DNA from: Lasiodiplodia sp. COLG20
Taxonomy: Eukaryota > Ascomycota > Dothideomycetes > Botryosphaeriales > Botryosphaeriaceae
Reading direction: 5' to 3'
DNA: 64,000 nucleotides
Assembly: GCA_009801085.1 (NCBI GenBank)
Contig: VNWV01000008.1
Coordinates: 2,232,001 to 2,296,000 of the forward strand
Shown here: one piece after another, positions 1 to 11,536 of the stretch
Layout of the letters: each line of letters opens with the position of its first letter
Position numbering within the stretch: the stretch's first letter is position 1
Translations under genes and position numbers: made by a program
The notes under the pieces: generated by a model
Seen by the model: the letters and a program-made list of their open reading frames with translations, nothing else
What the model was told of the DNA's origin: nothing
The model's database searches: none

Positions 1-1108
1 TGCTTCGTTTCGCTTGTCGTGCGCCTCGCGATGGCAAAAAATTGGGCAACAGCTGCAAGCGATCGCAAAATCATGATCTTCGATGTGCGTGGTCCTACCG
101 CCGCGGGCTATTGTGTTCTCGTTCGTTCTGCGTCTGGGGACCTGCGGTGGTTTGCCTCCGTCGATCAGCGGTATAGGAGGAGTCTAGACCTCTCGCCCAA
201 AGGCGGATTTTTTTCACACTTGGGCGTCTTCGGTTTCCGGGGGCTCGGGTGGAGAAAGCAGGGAAAAAAGGCGAATGTTCGGCTTCGGACTACTGGGGAC
301 CGGCGAATGGTCAGATGCTTTCGTCGGGCACGAGTGCAGTCGAACCAAGGTATGCACTGCACCCTGCTGCTGGGTAATGCAAGGTGCGACCTGCCTTCCA
401 CTACTCTGCATGTGAGAATAGTGAACAGAGTGTCGGTAGAGGCGCGTGTGAGCTTCAATGTGACCTGTAGTTTTTGCTCGCCCGGAGTTGTGGTTCCGGA
501 GGGGCGCCAGTTCACGCTGCAGAGAGTAAGCGGGACGACTTGCTGTTTTTGCGTCGAGGTATTTGTCAAATTGTAGTATCAAGTACTAAACAGGCCTTAT
601 AATTTGGAATGGGGATATCAATCGTGAAGAGAAGATGGCTCAAAGAAGAAACATGATCTCCTGGCGCCTGCGCCAGAAGAGGAAGGTATTGGAAGAAAAA
701 AAAAAAACGTGCGCGTCCGTCCCGCTAAAACCCAGATGTGCCCCGATGTTTCCCTCGTTGCCCTCCCAGCGGTGAAAACCCTTCCCAGCGATTGCGTCGT
801 GTCAGTCGTGAAATCCCCCGTGCGCTCTCGTGATCCCAGAAGCTGGCCGCTATGGCGCTTCTACTTCGTTGCTTTCCTTTTCCTTCGTGGGGTGACCATC
901 CGCCTTTCCGATGCCAGAGACCGTTCAAGGGAATGACTGGCTCCTGCGCCCCGGGAGGGGGCGCGGCACGGCGCAGACCTTCCGGGAGAGAGGAGTGTGG
1001 ACCGGGGACCAGGGGAGTGATATGGTAGTGTGTGAGTTGTGAGCGTCCAAAATGGTGGAGTCAAAGTTGTGGAGTTGTGCCCGTGCACATGTAGCTGAGC
1101 GGCACGTC
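1..1108. other. No supported gene at the left edge
   Basis: Open frames of about 120-185 codons occur on both strands and overlap each other. None matches a family I know, and the longest does not start with ATG. A run of A lies near 696-708. I see no splice-linked coding pattern, so this is treated as intergenic, possibly including the 3' region of the small gene that follows on the minus strand. Confidence 0.5.
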
Positions 1109-1312
1109 TCATCTGCCCTTGGCAGTGGAGGCGGCGAGAGAGGCGAAAGAGGCCGTCATAGCCGAGTAGGAGGAGCCGGTTGACGAGACCGAGGAGGCAC
1201 TGGGCGAGCGCACCGGGGCCTGGAGGTTGAGGGTGATGCACGAGGAGCAGCGGCCGTTGGGAGAGTTGCAGCGGCCACGGCAGCCCCGCTCGTAGTTGGC
1301 GCAAGAGAACAT
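1109..1312 (-). CDS. Small cysteine-rich protein, 67 aa, unknown function
   Basis: Single-exon minus-strand frame of 67 codons. The N-terminal third has five cysteines (residues 4, 11, 15, 22, 25) in a CxnCRGRC...CSSC pattern, followed by a Ser/Ala/Thr-rich tail. The cysteine spacing suggests a small metal-binding knuckle, but I cannot name a family. I recall similar short Cys-rich proteins among fungal hypotheticals, which is memory and not a search. The start was chosen because the ATG follows a TATA box at 1378-1383 by 66 bp, and a larger frame in the same phase would run through that promoter. A GGT/GGTA simple repeat directly precedes the start. It stands alone between long gene-free stretches. 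Confidence 0.55.
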   Translation of the reverse strand: MFSCANYERGCRGRCNSPNGRCSSCITLNLQAPVRSPSASSVSSTGSSYSAMTASFASLAASTAKGR

Positions 1313-1377
1313 GGTGGTGGTGGTGGTAGTGTTGGTTGAGGTTGGTAGTAGCAGTGGACAGCAGCGGACGGCGGCGG

Positions 1378-1383
1378 TATATA
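1378..1383 (-). promoter_or_regulatory. TATA box of the small Cys-rich gene
   Basis: TATATA read on the minus strand in a GC-rich setting, 66 bp before the start codon at 1312. A second AT run lies near 1488-1500. Position and contrast with the GC-rich surroundings suggest a core promoter; this is inference. Confidence 0.4.
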
Positions 1384-4300
1384 GCAGTGGCCCAGGCGGG
1401 TGATTGGCGAGTCGGTGGAGCTTTGCCTGAGTCGAGGAGGAGTTCTGGAAGGCGGCGATGGCTCGAAGAGGATGGGGGCTGGGGATATATTTATCTCTGG
1501 GGCGGGAGGCGGTGGTAATTAATGCGCAACGGGAGCAGGGAGCAGGGCCGATGATGTAGGTGTTGCTGTGGCCAGGTGGGAAATTCAGGCGCTTGGCCGG
1601 TGGGGGTCTAGGGCGCTTGAAGGACCAAGGAGGCTGCAGGAAGGTGACGCTAGCAGCGCGGTGCAAAAGCAGGGCAGCTTTTGTGAGCGGCGGCCTGTGC
1701 GCGGCCAGATGCTTGGCTGTGATTGCAGGGCGCACCCTCAGCTAGCGGGAGGCCGCATAGCTGTGAAACCCGCGCGAGCCCAGACTCCAGGCTCTCACGT
1801 GCCGGTGATCATCCGCGCACCTCTGCTTCCCCAGATCGTCTCTAATTCGCGCGCAACATGACCCTCACACCACATCGACCTCGAGAACCTTCGCGTGCCG
1901 CGCGAGGCCGAGCGTGCTGCGCCCTCGGGTTGCGCGGATTACGGCTCGTGGCTCATCCTGCCGCTGCGCCTGTTGCCTAGAGCTGCCGTCCACTCCGTTC
2001 CGCTGCTGACGCAGCCCGCGTCTGGTTTTCATTAAGACAGAAGCTGCTCCCATTCGCTCCCCCTGTCCGCTCTGCCATCGTCGATCCGCCGTTCTGTGGT
2101 TCCGCCACCGCCCGGTTCCTGCATACAGCGGTTGCGCTGCGACAATGGTTCCGCCGGCTTCGCTGTGCCGTCTCACTCCGCCGACGCAAGCCACCGTGCT
2201 TGGCCGCCTGCCGCCTGCGGAACGAGCAGACGCCGTATCCGGGCTCCCGCCGTGGCTGACTGCGCGCTCAGCCTTGCTCGCATTCATGGGCCCCGGCCGA
2301 CGCGGCGAACCGCTGCTGACGCTCGCCCCGAGGGCTCGCTGCTGCGCGCTATCATCCGCTTTCGAGTCAGGCTTGTTTACCCATATTGACATCGAATTTC
2401 AATATATCTCGAGCGCCAGTTTTCTGAAACCGGCGTCGGAGAGGTGCACTCAATGGACGGTCCGAGAAAGCTTGTCCCGCTGATAGCGTAGTTCTAGAAC
2501 GATTTTCCTTCATCTCAGATGCCCAAACGCTTGCGGTGGAGCCCCGTAGCGAGCTTTGCCGACCCACGCCAAGGCACATCGCTCGATGCTGCGACGGCCA
2601 ATTGCGCCATCCTCATTGGAGCCGGGAAACACGCACACCTTGTTTCGCACGTGGATCTCATCAAATCAACCTCCAATTGACGGTTGTGTGGCAGCCGGCC
2701 TGATGCCGCCGTTTCTCCGATTTTCGCAGCGGCCGACGCGTTACCTTCCTGTTCTGGACCATCTCCAGACTTCCATTGCCGAGCTGCACCCTTCACCTGA
2801 GCGAACAATTCGCTTTCTTCAAACGCTGCTCGTGCTCCGTAGTTCCCGCCACCAACGGACGGTCCGGTCAGGGGAGATTGGGTCAACGGGCGTGACCGCC
2901 ACGCGAATCGCACCGGCCCAGCTTCTCGTGTCTTTTACCTTCACCGTCTGTGGCATCTCTGAACAGCAGATGGCTCGTCCCACGACGATCCGGCTTGCAT
3001 GATCTACTGACCCGTCGAAAGACCGTTGGGACTCGACTTCTCCAGCCCAAGCATTCGGCCGCTAACGAGTTACGCCGCCGCTTCGATCGTGGTCTAGTCC
3101 GCCTCATGGTCCCTGCTCCCCACAACTGCCACCGCCGCCACCGTTTTGTCCAGCGCAATCCTACAAGGCACCCCGTGTTTCCCATCGTCGAACCGCTCGG
3201 GTCTCAAAATAACCCTGCCGCACGAACGGCGTCGAATCAGCCAGGACCTTCGCTGCCTGAGGACATCGTGGTCCCGGCGTCTCCGCCTCAGATCAAACAT
3301 GCCACTCTGACTGCGCTAATAATGACTCCCCCTCGGAAAAGCTTCGACCGGCCGAGACCCTCTTCCTCATATCCACAGCCGATTCAGCGTGGCTTGCCTT
3401 GACGAGATCCACTCTGCCACGCTGCCATTTTTCCTGCCCAATTGTCCCAGGAAAGGAAGTCAACTCCGCCTGTGCTGCCCGCCGTAACGCCCGCCGTCAT
3501 GGCTAGACTGCGCGGTGTTTCTGTCCTCTCAGTCTGTGCCAGCGGCATTTTCAGAAAGCCTCTGCCGCTTGACGCCCGATGTGTTGACGCGGCCTGAACG
3601 CGGTTTTTCGACGCAGGTGCCACTCTTTACCGCCCCTGTAGTCGATCTTAGTGCACCCTCGGCTATCTCTGCCTTTGTTTTTATTTTCCATTCGGGCCTG
3701 CACTAAGTAGCCGATATCGTGTCGATCACGAGGTGGTTTAAGAAGCTTCGAGATGCTACTCATGACGAGGACGCCCGGACGATGTACCTGATGCGGCTTA
3801 AGCTCACCCAACGAAAATGTGATAGGAGTCAGTCACAAATGGTCGAGGTATAAGTCGAGGGACGGTCGGCTATTTTTGATTTCCATATCTTCCAATGGTG
3901 GTGCCAGAAGCTTCCTATGTATCTCTGGTGACTGAAGTTAACTCTGACCTCCAGGCTTCAAGGGCTCTGTCTTGAGAATTGCGGTAGGAATGAATGCGAG
4001 AACAATTAAAATTGTCCCTAGTCGATGTCAGCTGAAAGACCCGAGAACCCGGGCTTAGAGTCATGCAGCATCGTAACGCTGTGCACGTTATATGATTTGC
4101 TACTGCTGACAGGATACCCTCACAACGATCTGGACTTAGAGTGCAAACCTGAAACCATAATCTGCTACTCTGCTGGATCAGTTGACTCTGTGGTTTCGGC
4201 TTCTCACAGGAAATGAGGACCGTGAGTCATCAATTTGACCGCTCGAGACGTATTCAGTAAGATTTCACACTCGTTTCTCACGGCGAAATGATGGCGGTGA

Positions 4301-5173
4301 GTTTCGGAAGAGCTATTTATATCTATCACAATGCTCGGAAGCTTCGTTTCTTAAGTTATCTTATGATTCTTACTTTATTATCTTTCTCAGCTACTCGGTT
4401 CGTTTCCCCCTTATCAGCACATATTCCAGCACAACGAACATAAAGTCTTGCATATTTTTGCTACACTCCTGCCAATAGGGGCGGCAGAAGGATGAAGTAA
4501 TATCTCTTATCGGTTTTGCTGTCCATATTGCCCAAATTCTATCGGCGTCGGCACCAGACGAGCAGTGTTCTACCATGGCCGCAAACTATGGTGGGCAAGT
4601 GGGTGGTCTCGTGACCGCCAAGTGAGATTTTAGTTACCATAGGTTATAAAACCCATGACAGTTCCAGTATTGATAAAGCTGATTTAGAGGTATCAATAGA
4701 ACCTTCGGAACCAATACAATGGATGTTCACGCTCAAAGCTAATGAGTGAATAGGATTCCGGCTCCGAGCCATGGAAAGCAGAGCTGAGGCCCTGAATGCG
4801 GTAGTACAGCATGCATACCCATGTCTCTTTCGCTATATTACTTAGCTCTATATAGGTGAAATACAGCTTGAGCAAAAATCACTCTTTTAGATAGACTTCT
4901 AACCTTAATTTGGCTTTATTGTTTTTCAGTTTGAATTCCACATGTTGAAAACATCACCATTTCTTGTATAATTCCTCAATCGTCTGCATAAAGAATGAGT
5001 TCGACTCCCTTGTCAAGTCTCTCCAATAGCGCTTTGAACAAAGACTACTTTCGAGAAGATGTCGAGGAGAGCACTCGTGAACGATCCAATGCCAGACTCC
5101 AACGGCCCGACTCCAACGGCCCGACAACGCCAAATGGCTCACTCGAAAAACCGCCATCAGGAAACTGCGAGGC
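1384..5173. other. Long gene-free stretch with a composition switch
   Basis: From about 1860 to 3830 the DNA is GC-rich and CpG-rich with all six frames broken. From about 3830 onward it is visibly AT-richer. Short open frames exist (for example 2950-3402 plus and 4391-4576 minus) but none has a recognisable domain, a good start or splice-linked continuation. It may be a long regulatory or non-coding region or an old repeat beyond recognition. Confidence 0.45.
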
Positions 5174-6765
5174 CTGATAGATGCTTTCTGACTGTTTGAA
5201 ATCTCAACTTGGATCATTAGTGCCGCAGCCATGTCCACCATCATCATTGCCATCCTCCGATACGACGGAGAACCCATTCCACGTTGGCAATTCGGCCTCA
5301 CTATCAATTCCGTTGTTACAATTTTCTCCATGATAATCAAGACGGCCATGATTGTTCCACTCGCTCCAGAAACCAGTCAACTGAAGTGGCTATGGGTTCA
5401 GAAAGAGCACCCACTCCAAAACATGCAAACCTTCGATGACGCCAGTCAGGGATCAGGGGGATCTGTAAGCCTCATATACAGAACAAAATGCCTGTGAGTT
5501 TTACCTAAAATGTCTTGAGTTGCTGGCTTTACCAATAGAAAAATCACTACCAGGCATCTTGCATCTCACGGCGCACTCGTCACACTTGCTTCTTCGGTTG
5601 TCGATCCGTCTATACAGCAAATTCTTTCCTTCGGGGAAATCTCCACGGTCCCTCGTACACAAAATCTCAGTGGAATGGACAAGCTGAAAGCTAAAAAGAA
5701 AGAAAAATCGAATGGGCCGTAGTGGAGGGTATTACTTACAATCGAACCGATGCGAACCCGTTCTCAGTGGGGTGGTGTGCCTCACCTACACCTGTCATTC
5801 GCAAAGATGCAGTACCTTAACAGTCTTCCACGGGTTCGGGGATGTCAGATGTGATTTCTCGTACCTGTCAGATGGAAAATCATGCGGGTGGAAAGGTGAC
5901 CATCCCATAGAACGCCTGCAACTACAGTCTCCCCGATGGCCGTTTCCTGCCTGTCAATACTACCTACCATACCGATCAACCACTTCTGAAGAACTGGGCC
6001 GGGCTCCCCCTTCCCAATTTTGCAGGCGGTACAACCTATTCGAACAAATCGGCCATGTCTTGGAGACTAACAACCATTCCACAGCTCTCTTTCATTGAGC
6101 AGCAAAATAACAATGACGCCATTTACGCCACCGAACGTGTGATGGAACTGTAAGATATCGGCAAGAGAAACGCAACATGGCGGCTGATTAGCCACAGATG
6201 TACCAAGAGCTATGGAGGATACGCTGAAAACTGTGTTTTCCAGGAACAGCTTCATTTGAGTTGGCCAGTATACGACGGTGGACACAGCAAACTATGCGCT
6301 AGACTCTGATCTACACTCCAAAAAAAGGTTTTCTTCATCAATCATCTTTCACGGCTCAGGAAACCAGAGACATTGAGATTGCCTTCTTTGAAAATGCTCG
6401 AGCATCCTTTACGATTGATATCGAAGAAGGGATCACTGACAACTCAGAGCGCTTCAACAGCTCTCAGGTATCTGAATCAATTGAAGAACAACCCCAGAGC
6501 CAGGGCAGTAATTCTATTGAAAGTACTGCTCTCGTTGCGGCCAAATTGCTCAGAGAACTGCCGAGCGATGGCGAGGAGAACTCTACCGTAATCTCTCGGA
6601 GAGCAGACACATGCATCCATGTCCGCTGGCAATGGCTCGCGTTCCCGTTAGTACTCCAAGGCACAACTCCGATATTCCTCCTTGCAACAATTTTGAAAAT
6701 TCGGCTCGCCAACACAGAAAATTGGAAGTAGTCGTCACTGGGAAGTTTTCCGATGTTAGTTGTTG
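5174..6765 (+). pseudogene. Decayed DUF3176 family membrane protein gene
   Basis: Pieces of a fungal DUF3176 protein appear in order on the plus strand but in shifting frames. Near 5174-5410 there is a first membrane region with an early in-frame stop, ending in the family's SQLKWLW block. At 5415-5460 there is a QTFDDAS block. Near 5555-5620 there is a block resembling the family's ALGALI...DPxxQQI stretch. Segments at 5700-6150 look like the extracellular region. At 6600-6730 the C-terminal IHVRWQW motif is followed by a last membrane helix. At least two frameshifts and several stops interrupt it, including one just before the usual C-terminal tail. DUF3176 proteins are multi-pass fungal membrane proteins of unknown function. 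The surrounding DNA is AT-richer than the rest of the window, which would fit mutational decay, possibly RIP. Confidence 0.75.
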
Positions 6766-8854
6766 AGAGATGGTGATTTCAAATTGATGTAATCAGATCG
6801 GCTTAATGAGATTGACGAGGCTGCGGCTGGCGTCAGGATTATTTTGAAGTATTCGGAAAATGGTCATACCATTGTATATAGCCGTTCGCCAATCTTTCAT
6901 TGCCAGTATTGAAGATGTAATTTCTCATGTTCGGACGCTCCAATGCACTATAAATGCCAATATCCGTCATGGCTGACCACTACTACCATTCATCATCATA
7001 TCATCACATCCCACCGCATTAGACGAGCAAAATGATGCCGAAAGTTTAGCCTCATTGCCATCCACTTAAACTAGAACTAATAGCAAACATCTTGTGTAGC
7101 TTAATCGCACAGAGCAGTCACAACACAGTAATAACGCAGCAAAGTCGCTTCCTCCAGTGTCCCTGTAAATGCACTATTTTTCTAAACAGAAGAGGACTTC
7201 TTGGCGCTTGTCCAGCGAGAAGAAGGGGCGTTGCACAATGAGGTTCATATATATACTCTGAATGAAGCGCTAAATGTTGCTCATTTAATGTTCTCTATTC
7301 CAGCTGACCATGCGTGCGTATCAGCAGGCGGGCTGCTCACCAAACAGGCATGTGCGAGACTCTGGGACTGATCTCATATGTTCCCGACCGCACGAAGCAC
7401 GCGCAGAAAGAAAAGGGCCCGAAAAGGAACGAGGCTTTATCCTGGCAAATGAAAGATTGCTCGTGTTTTCAAAAGTGAAAGAGGATAAGATAGGTGCAGC
7501 TGACTGCCTCTACCTTCCGTAATCCGACGTCCGCCGTCCGCCGTCCGCTGTCCGCCATATGTGATGTTCATAAGCGCATTTGCTCATCCATCGATCTGCT
7601 ACTCTTCCACAGAGTAGTCAGTGACAGCTACATTCAGACGCCAGCCCTGCACGTCTACTTCCCCTGCGCTTCATGCGTACTGGCGCTTACAGACACGTTA
7701 CTCCTGCGTTTTTGCCCTATTGCCAACAAACTCATCTTTTCCAACTTCTCTCAACTCCCACCATTCCCGAGCCTTACCGTCATCACAGCATAATGATGCT
7801 GTCCATCACGAAACCCAAAGCTGCACTGCATCACCATTTCTTCCTCCGGTCCGCCATCATCGCCAACCACCTCTTTTCCATGTCCTATATCCAGCCACAG
7901 AAGAGAGGATCAGCGAAACCCTCCAGTCTGAAGCCAAGGCATGCAACGAGAAGAGAGCTACCGCAGTCGAGGCTAATACGAGGCTTTTTAGCTAGAAGAA
8001 AGCTGTTTTGTTTCTGGAGTCAATGAGGGACTAAGGAGGCAGGCTATTTAAACGGTGCAAATCCGGTAAAGCATGACGACCCTCATGATCAAAATGACAG
8101 ACAAACAGCGTGATCGATTGACGCAAGACCGACACGCGCATGTGCACATGTCTATGCTTCTACCTTTGGCTCCGCCCTCTCCGCGTATGCCAGTTCGTGA
8201 TACATTCGGACTATCACCCGTCACGAGTGGTACAGTCAGTTGTCAAAAACCCATCCTCACCAAACAAGTGATACAAAGCATAGCTTTACCGCGAGTACTC
8301 CGGTCTTGATGTCTGGGTATTGCTGTAGCACTTGATCTTTGAGTTTATATTGATCTCTGGAATTTTGTATTAGATGGCTATTGAAAAAGCTTTTAGATAT
8401 CCAAACACTAGGGAAAGGACATCATTCTTTGAGACGCCAACCGTGAAGTGTATTACACACAAATATCAATTTGGCCTTAAATTGAACGTCAAAGACAACT
8501 CCATGATGTCAAAGACAGAGAATTGCTGAATTCTGATCTCACATTGTCTGTACCAACGATCCTTCATTGCAAAAAGAAGCCCTTTCAAACAACCTGGCAC
8601 ATCCCCAGCTCCCCCTAGTCAATCAAACAGCATTCACGAGACCTCTCAAGGTCCGTCACCAGCTCACATTTCAGATCATATACATATTGGATATCCTCGC
8701 CTAACATACCATAATCTCCACATACAGAAGCACTCACAAAAAAGGAGGTTCGTAGCCAAAAACACCGTTTTTCTTCCTCTAATGAGAGCGAACCAGATAA
8801 ATCCAACTATGCCTCCTTTGAATTTTTCCCTTCCTTCCTCAGGCGGCCCATTTT
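6766..8854. other. Gene-free stretch, AT-richer
   Basis: No supported gene. It holds a short run of CGTCCGC-like repeats near 7525-7557 and open frames of up to 124 codons at 7621-8026 that resemble nothing known. The last 250 bp or so before 8855 is probably the 3' untranslated region of the minus-strand gene that ends there. Confidence 0.5.
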
Positions 8855-10392
8855 TTACTGCTTCTTCTTCGCGCCGCCGGCCTGCCTGGGCGCCGAGTAA
8901 AGCCAGAGGGCGACGAAGCCCAGCCAGCCAGCGACGGTGACCCAGATGCCGGCGATCCAGGTCCAAGCGCCGCTGATGAGGTACGAGCGCGGCCACTCGT
9001 CGTGAGCGAAGTGGCGGACGGTAACCTCGCGCTTCTCATCGAGGTTAGTGAGGAAGGGGCGCTTGTAGTTGACGCGGAAGTTGAAGATGCCGTGCTGGTC
9101 GGGCAGGCGGAAGTCGGTGGTGAAGATGGTCGAGTTGGGGTGCGTCGGCGACGGCGGGAGCGCCTTCAGCTCGAGACGGTGGAAGGGCGAGAGCATCGTG
9201 AATTCGAGCTGGACGGCATCACCGGCCGGCGGGACGAAGGGCTCAAGGTGATCCTCGACGTATTCGGAGACCTCGATTTGGAAAGTCTGTATTACGCGTT
9301 AGTGGGGCGCCCGGACTTTGCGGGGCTTGTGCGATTGTACGTACCACGTCGTTCTTGATGCGGTAAATCTTGGGGTTGTGTTCAACAACGTTCAAGTCAG
9401 AGCCGTTGATGCCGGCGGGAGCCGCACCCTCGTTGAGGAAGTGCTGCAGGCGGCCGACCTTGAGAACGCCAACCTCCTTGAAAGTCCAGGCAGTGAGCTG
9501 CTTAGCAAACTCCCTGTTGGCAGTCTTGCCCTTCACGCTGTTGCGCTCAACCTTGGCATCGAACCAGGCGTCCTGGAGCATCTCAGCCGAGCCGAGGACG
9601 GTCAGACGAGCAGAGTTGCGGCCCTGGAAAGCGGAGACGAGCGACAGCTGCTGTCCAACAGCGAACGGGTCTTCAACCGCCTCAGACTCCTCCTTGGGGT
9701 TGTAGACGTAGGCGGTGCTCGGGGCGCGCAGAATGGGGACCAGCAGCGGGCTATCGTTGCCGAGGGTGTGGCCAACAGCGTGTGGCACAGCCAGGACACC
9801 TTCGCCAGAGAAGAAGTTCTTGATGCCGGCCTTCTGCCTCTGAGCGCGGTCAATGACGAGCACATCGTGCTTCTCGGCGGCAGAGGCCTTGTCGTAGTTG
9901 AAGTGGTCGACGGTCAGAGCATTGCGGTCGGTGGGCAGATGGATATCGAACTCGAGCAAGACGCTGACGACCTGGCTGGGAATGGTCGATTCGCCGGACA
10001 GAGCCAGCAGAATGTTTCCATCCTTGTTGACAAAGTCGACGAGCAGCTGGGGCGCGAGGTTGGGGCCGAGGCCCTTGGACTTGGTGGGGAGGAGCACGAC
10101 ATGGTCGTAGGCGCGCTCGCCGAGCCTGAACAGCGAAAGCGAGTCGTCCTTGGGCGATTTAAACGTCAGGGAGAAGCCTCGACCTGCAGAGGGGCCGGGT
10201 TAGCCGTGGGCAAGCTCCAGCAGAATGGGGAGGGCAATTGGGCGCGGTACCAGTGAGATCGGACCAGAATTGCGAATACTTGTCCTTGTCAGCTTGGTCT
10301 TCGAGCACGACCAGCGTCCGCGCACCGGCGGCGCTGAGGGCGCTGGCAATGCCAGCGAGGGCGATCAGCAGGAGCGAGGTCAGCCACTTCAT
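8855..10392 (-). CDS. wbp1: Oligosaccharyltransferase 48 kDa subunit (OST48/Wbp1)
   Basis: Subunit of the ER oligosaccharyltransferase, which moves the lipid-linked glycan onto asparagine of nascent proteins. Three exons: 10392-10251, 10183-9345 and 9286-8855, with GT..AG introns and a frame that closes (about 470 aa). An N-terminal hydrophobic signal peptide (residues 1-20) is followed by a luminal domain beginning with the typical RTLVVLED strand. One transmembrane helix lies near the C-terminus (the WTWIAGIWVTVAGWLGF stretch). The last four residues, KKKQ, fit a KKxx ER-retrieval signal, as known for yeast Wbp1. The start is the only ATG that gives a signal peptide. It is divergent from the complex I subunit gene, with 286 bp between start codons. 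Confidence 0.95.
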
Positions 10393-10678
10393 TGTGCTGG
10401 CAATGGAGTGGACGGAAGAGGCAATTGGCACGCTGCGTGTCGTGAGCTTGTAGGGGAAACGTATGCGGAGACCGCGTACGCAGCGCCAAGACCGGGGAGC
10501 TCTGACGCCACGGAGAATCCCAGCCTCCGCCGCTGCCCGCAACCACGCCAATCACCGCCCGCGTAGTCAGCAGACGTCCAACTCCGACCTCAAGACCACC
10601 TCCGCAACCCGCATTGCGCCCCCCGCCGCCCACCAATTCCGCCTGCGCCTCGCCCGCTGCCCGCTTGCGACCGCCGCC
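10393..10678. promoter_or_regulatory. Shared divergent promoter region, wbp1 / 9.5 kDa subunit
   Basis: Only 286 bp separate two start codons facing away from each other, so both genes must draw on this interval. The stretch before the plus-strand start is rich in pyrimidines, as is usual for fungal 5' leaders. I see no clear TATA box. Confidence 0.5.
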
Positions 10679-11047
10679 ATGTCCACCCCGCGCTTCTGGT
10701 CCCAGCCCATCCGCTACCTGCGTTGGGCCTCCCACGAGAAGCCCGCCATCTTCTACTCGATTGTCGTCGGTCTCGCCGGTCCCGCTACCATTGTCGTCGT
10801 CCCTCCCGTTCGCAGGCTCATTGGCGATGAGGTCGGCCGTCCGCCCATCCCATTCACCTATCCGAGTAAGTGTGCCCGCGGAACACGGCCCTGGAATCGA
10901 TGCGCATAGGGAGACGTGTAGGACGGAGCGGAGTCTATATGGGGCATTGGAGATGGAGAAAAGGCTTCAATCAGGGCTCGGGCTAACATGTGTATTTTAC
11001 TAGTCCCCAAGGGCCCCAGGCAGATCCCTGAAGGATACGATGACTAA
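10679..11047 (+). CDS. nuo9.5: NADH:ubiquinone oxidoreductase 9.5 kDa subunit
   Basis: Small accessory subunit of mitochondrial complex I, known in Neurospora as the 9.5 kDa subunit. Two exons: 10679-10865 and 11004-11047, joined by an intron starting GTAAGT and ending TAG, giving 76 aa. The N-terminus (MSTPRFWSQPIRYLRWASHE) and the single hydrophobic segment around residues 25-45 match the family as I remember it. The short second exon encodes PKGPRQIPEGYDD, typical of the family's end. It is an inner-membrane protein with no obvious cleavable presequence. It is divergent from wbp1. Confidence 0.88.
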
Positions 11048-11536
11048 GTCGACCGAGCAGTGGATGGGTTAATACTGAAAACAAGAATGAAAATCGGGGG
11101 CAACAACCTAGATGCAAGCCATCGCCGCGGCTGAGAGTATGAATAGAGGTTGAAGAGCGTGCCATCCGTTTGGCAGAAATCCGAGATCGAGACCAACGAG
11201 GAGCGCGATTGCGTGTGGTCTGTATGTTTTCTTGTACACCAATACCGAATTTCATAGTGCAAGATTCTGGTTAAGCAGTGCTATTTCTTTTTTGTCTACA
11301 CAATGCTCCACAAAATCGTCCCCAAGTCCAGTGCAATCCGAATAATTTCCATTCCTCAATTTGTTTCCAACAATGGGGCAGCAACTGGTCGCCAATTTCA
11401 TAGCTGCTCAAGTAGTAAGTTGCAATCCGGACCTCGTTACCATTCCAGCCCAAAAGCAGTAGCCCAATCAGAATTCGTACCAACCTTTTTCGTTCCGTCC
11501 ACCCTCAATTTATAAGATCATACCGCATCCAGAGTC
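11048..11536. other. Convergent 3' regions
   Basis: 489 bp between two genes that end towards each other. I see no coding signal. It presumably holds both 3' untranslated regions. Confidence 0.6.

Noticed and set aside
31..576. Open frame at the left edge
   Set aside because: Overlaps two comparable frames on the minus strand and has no recognisable content.
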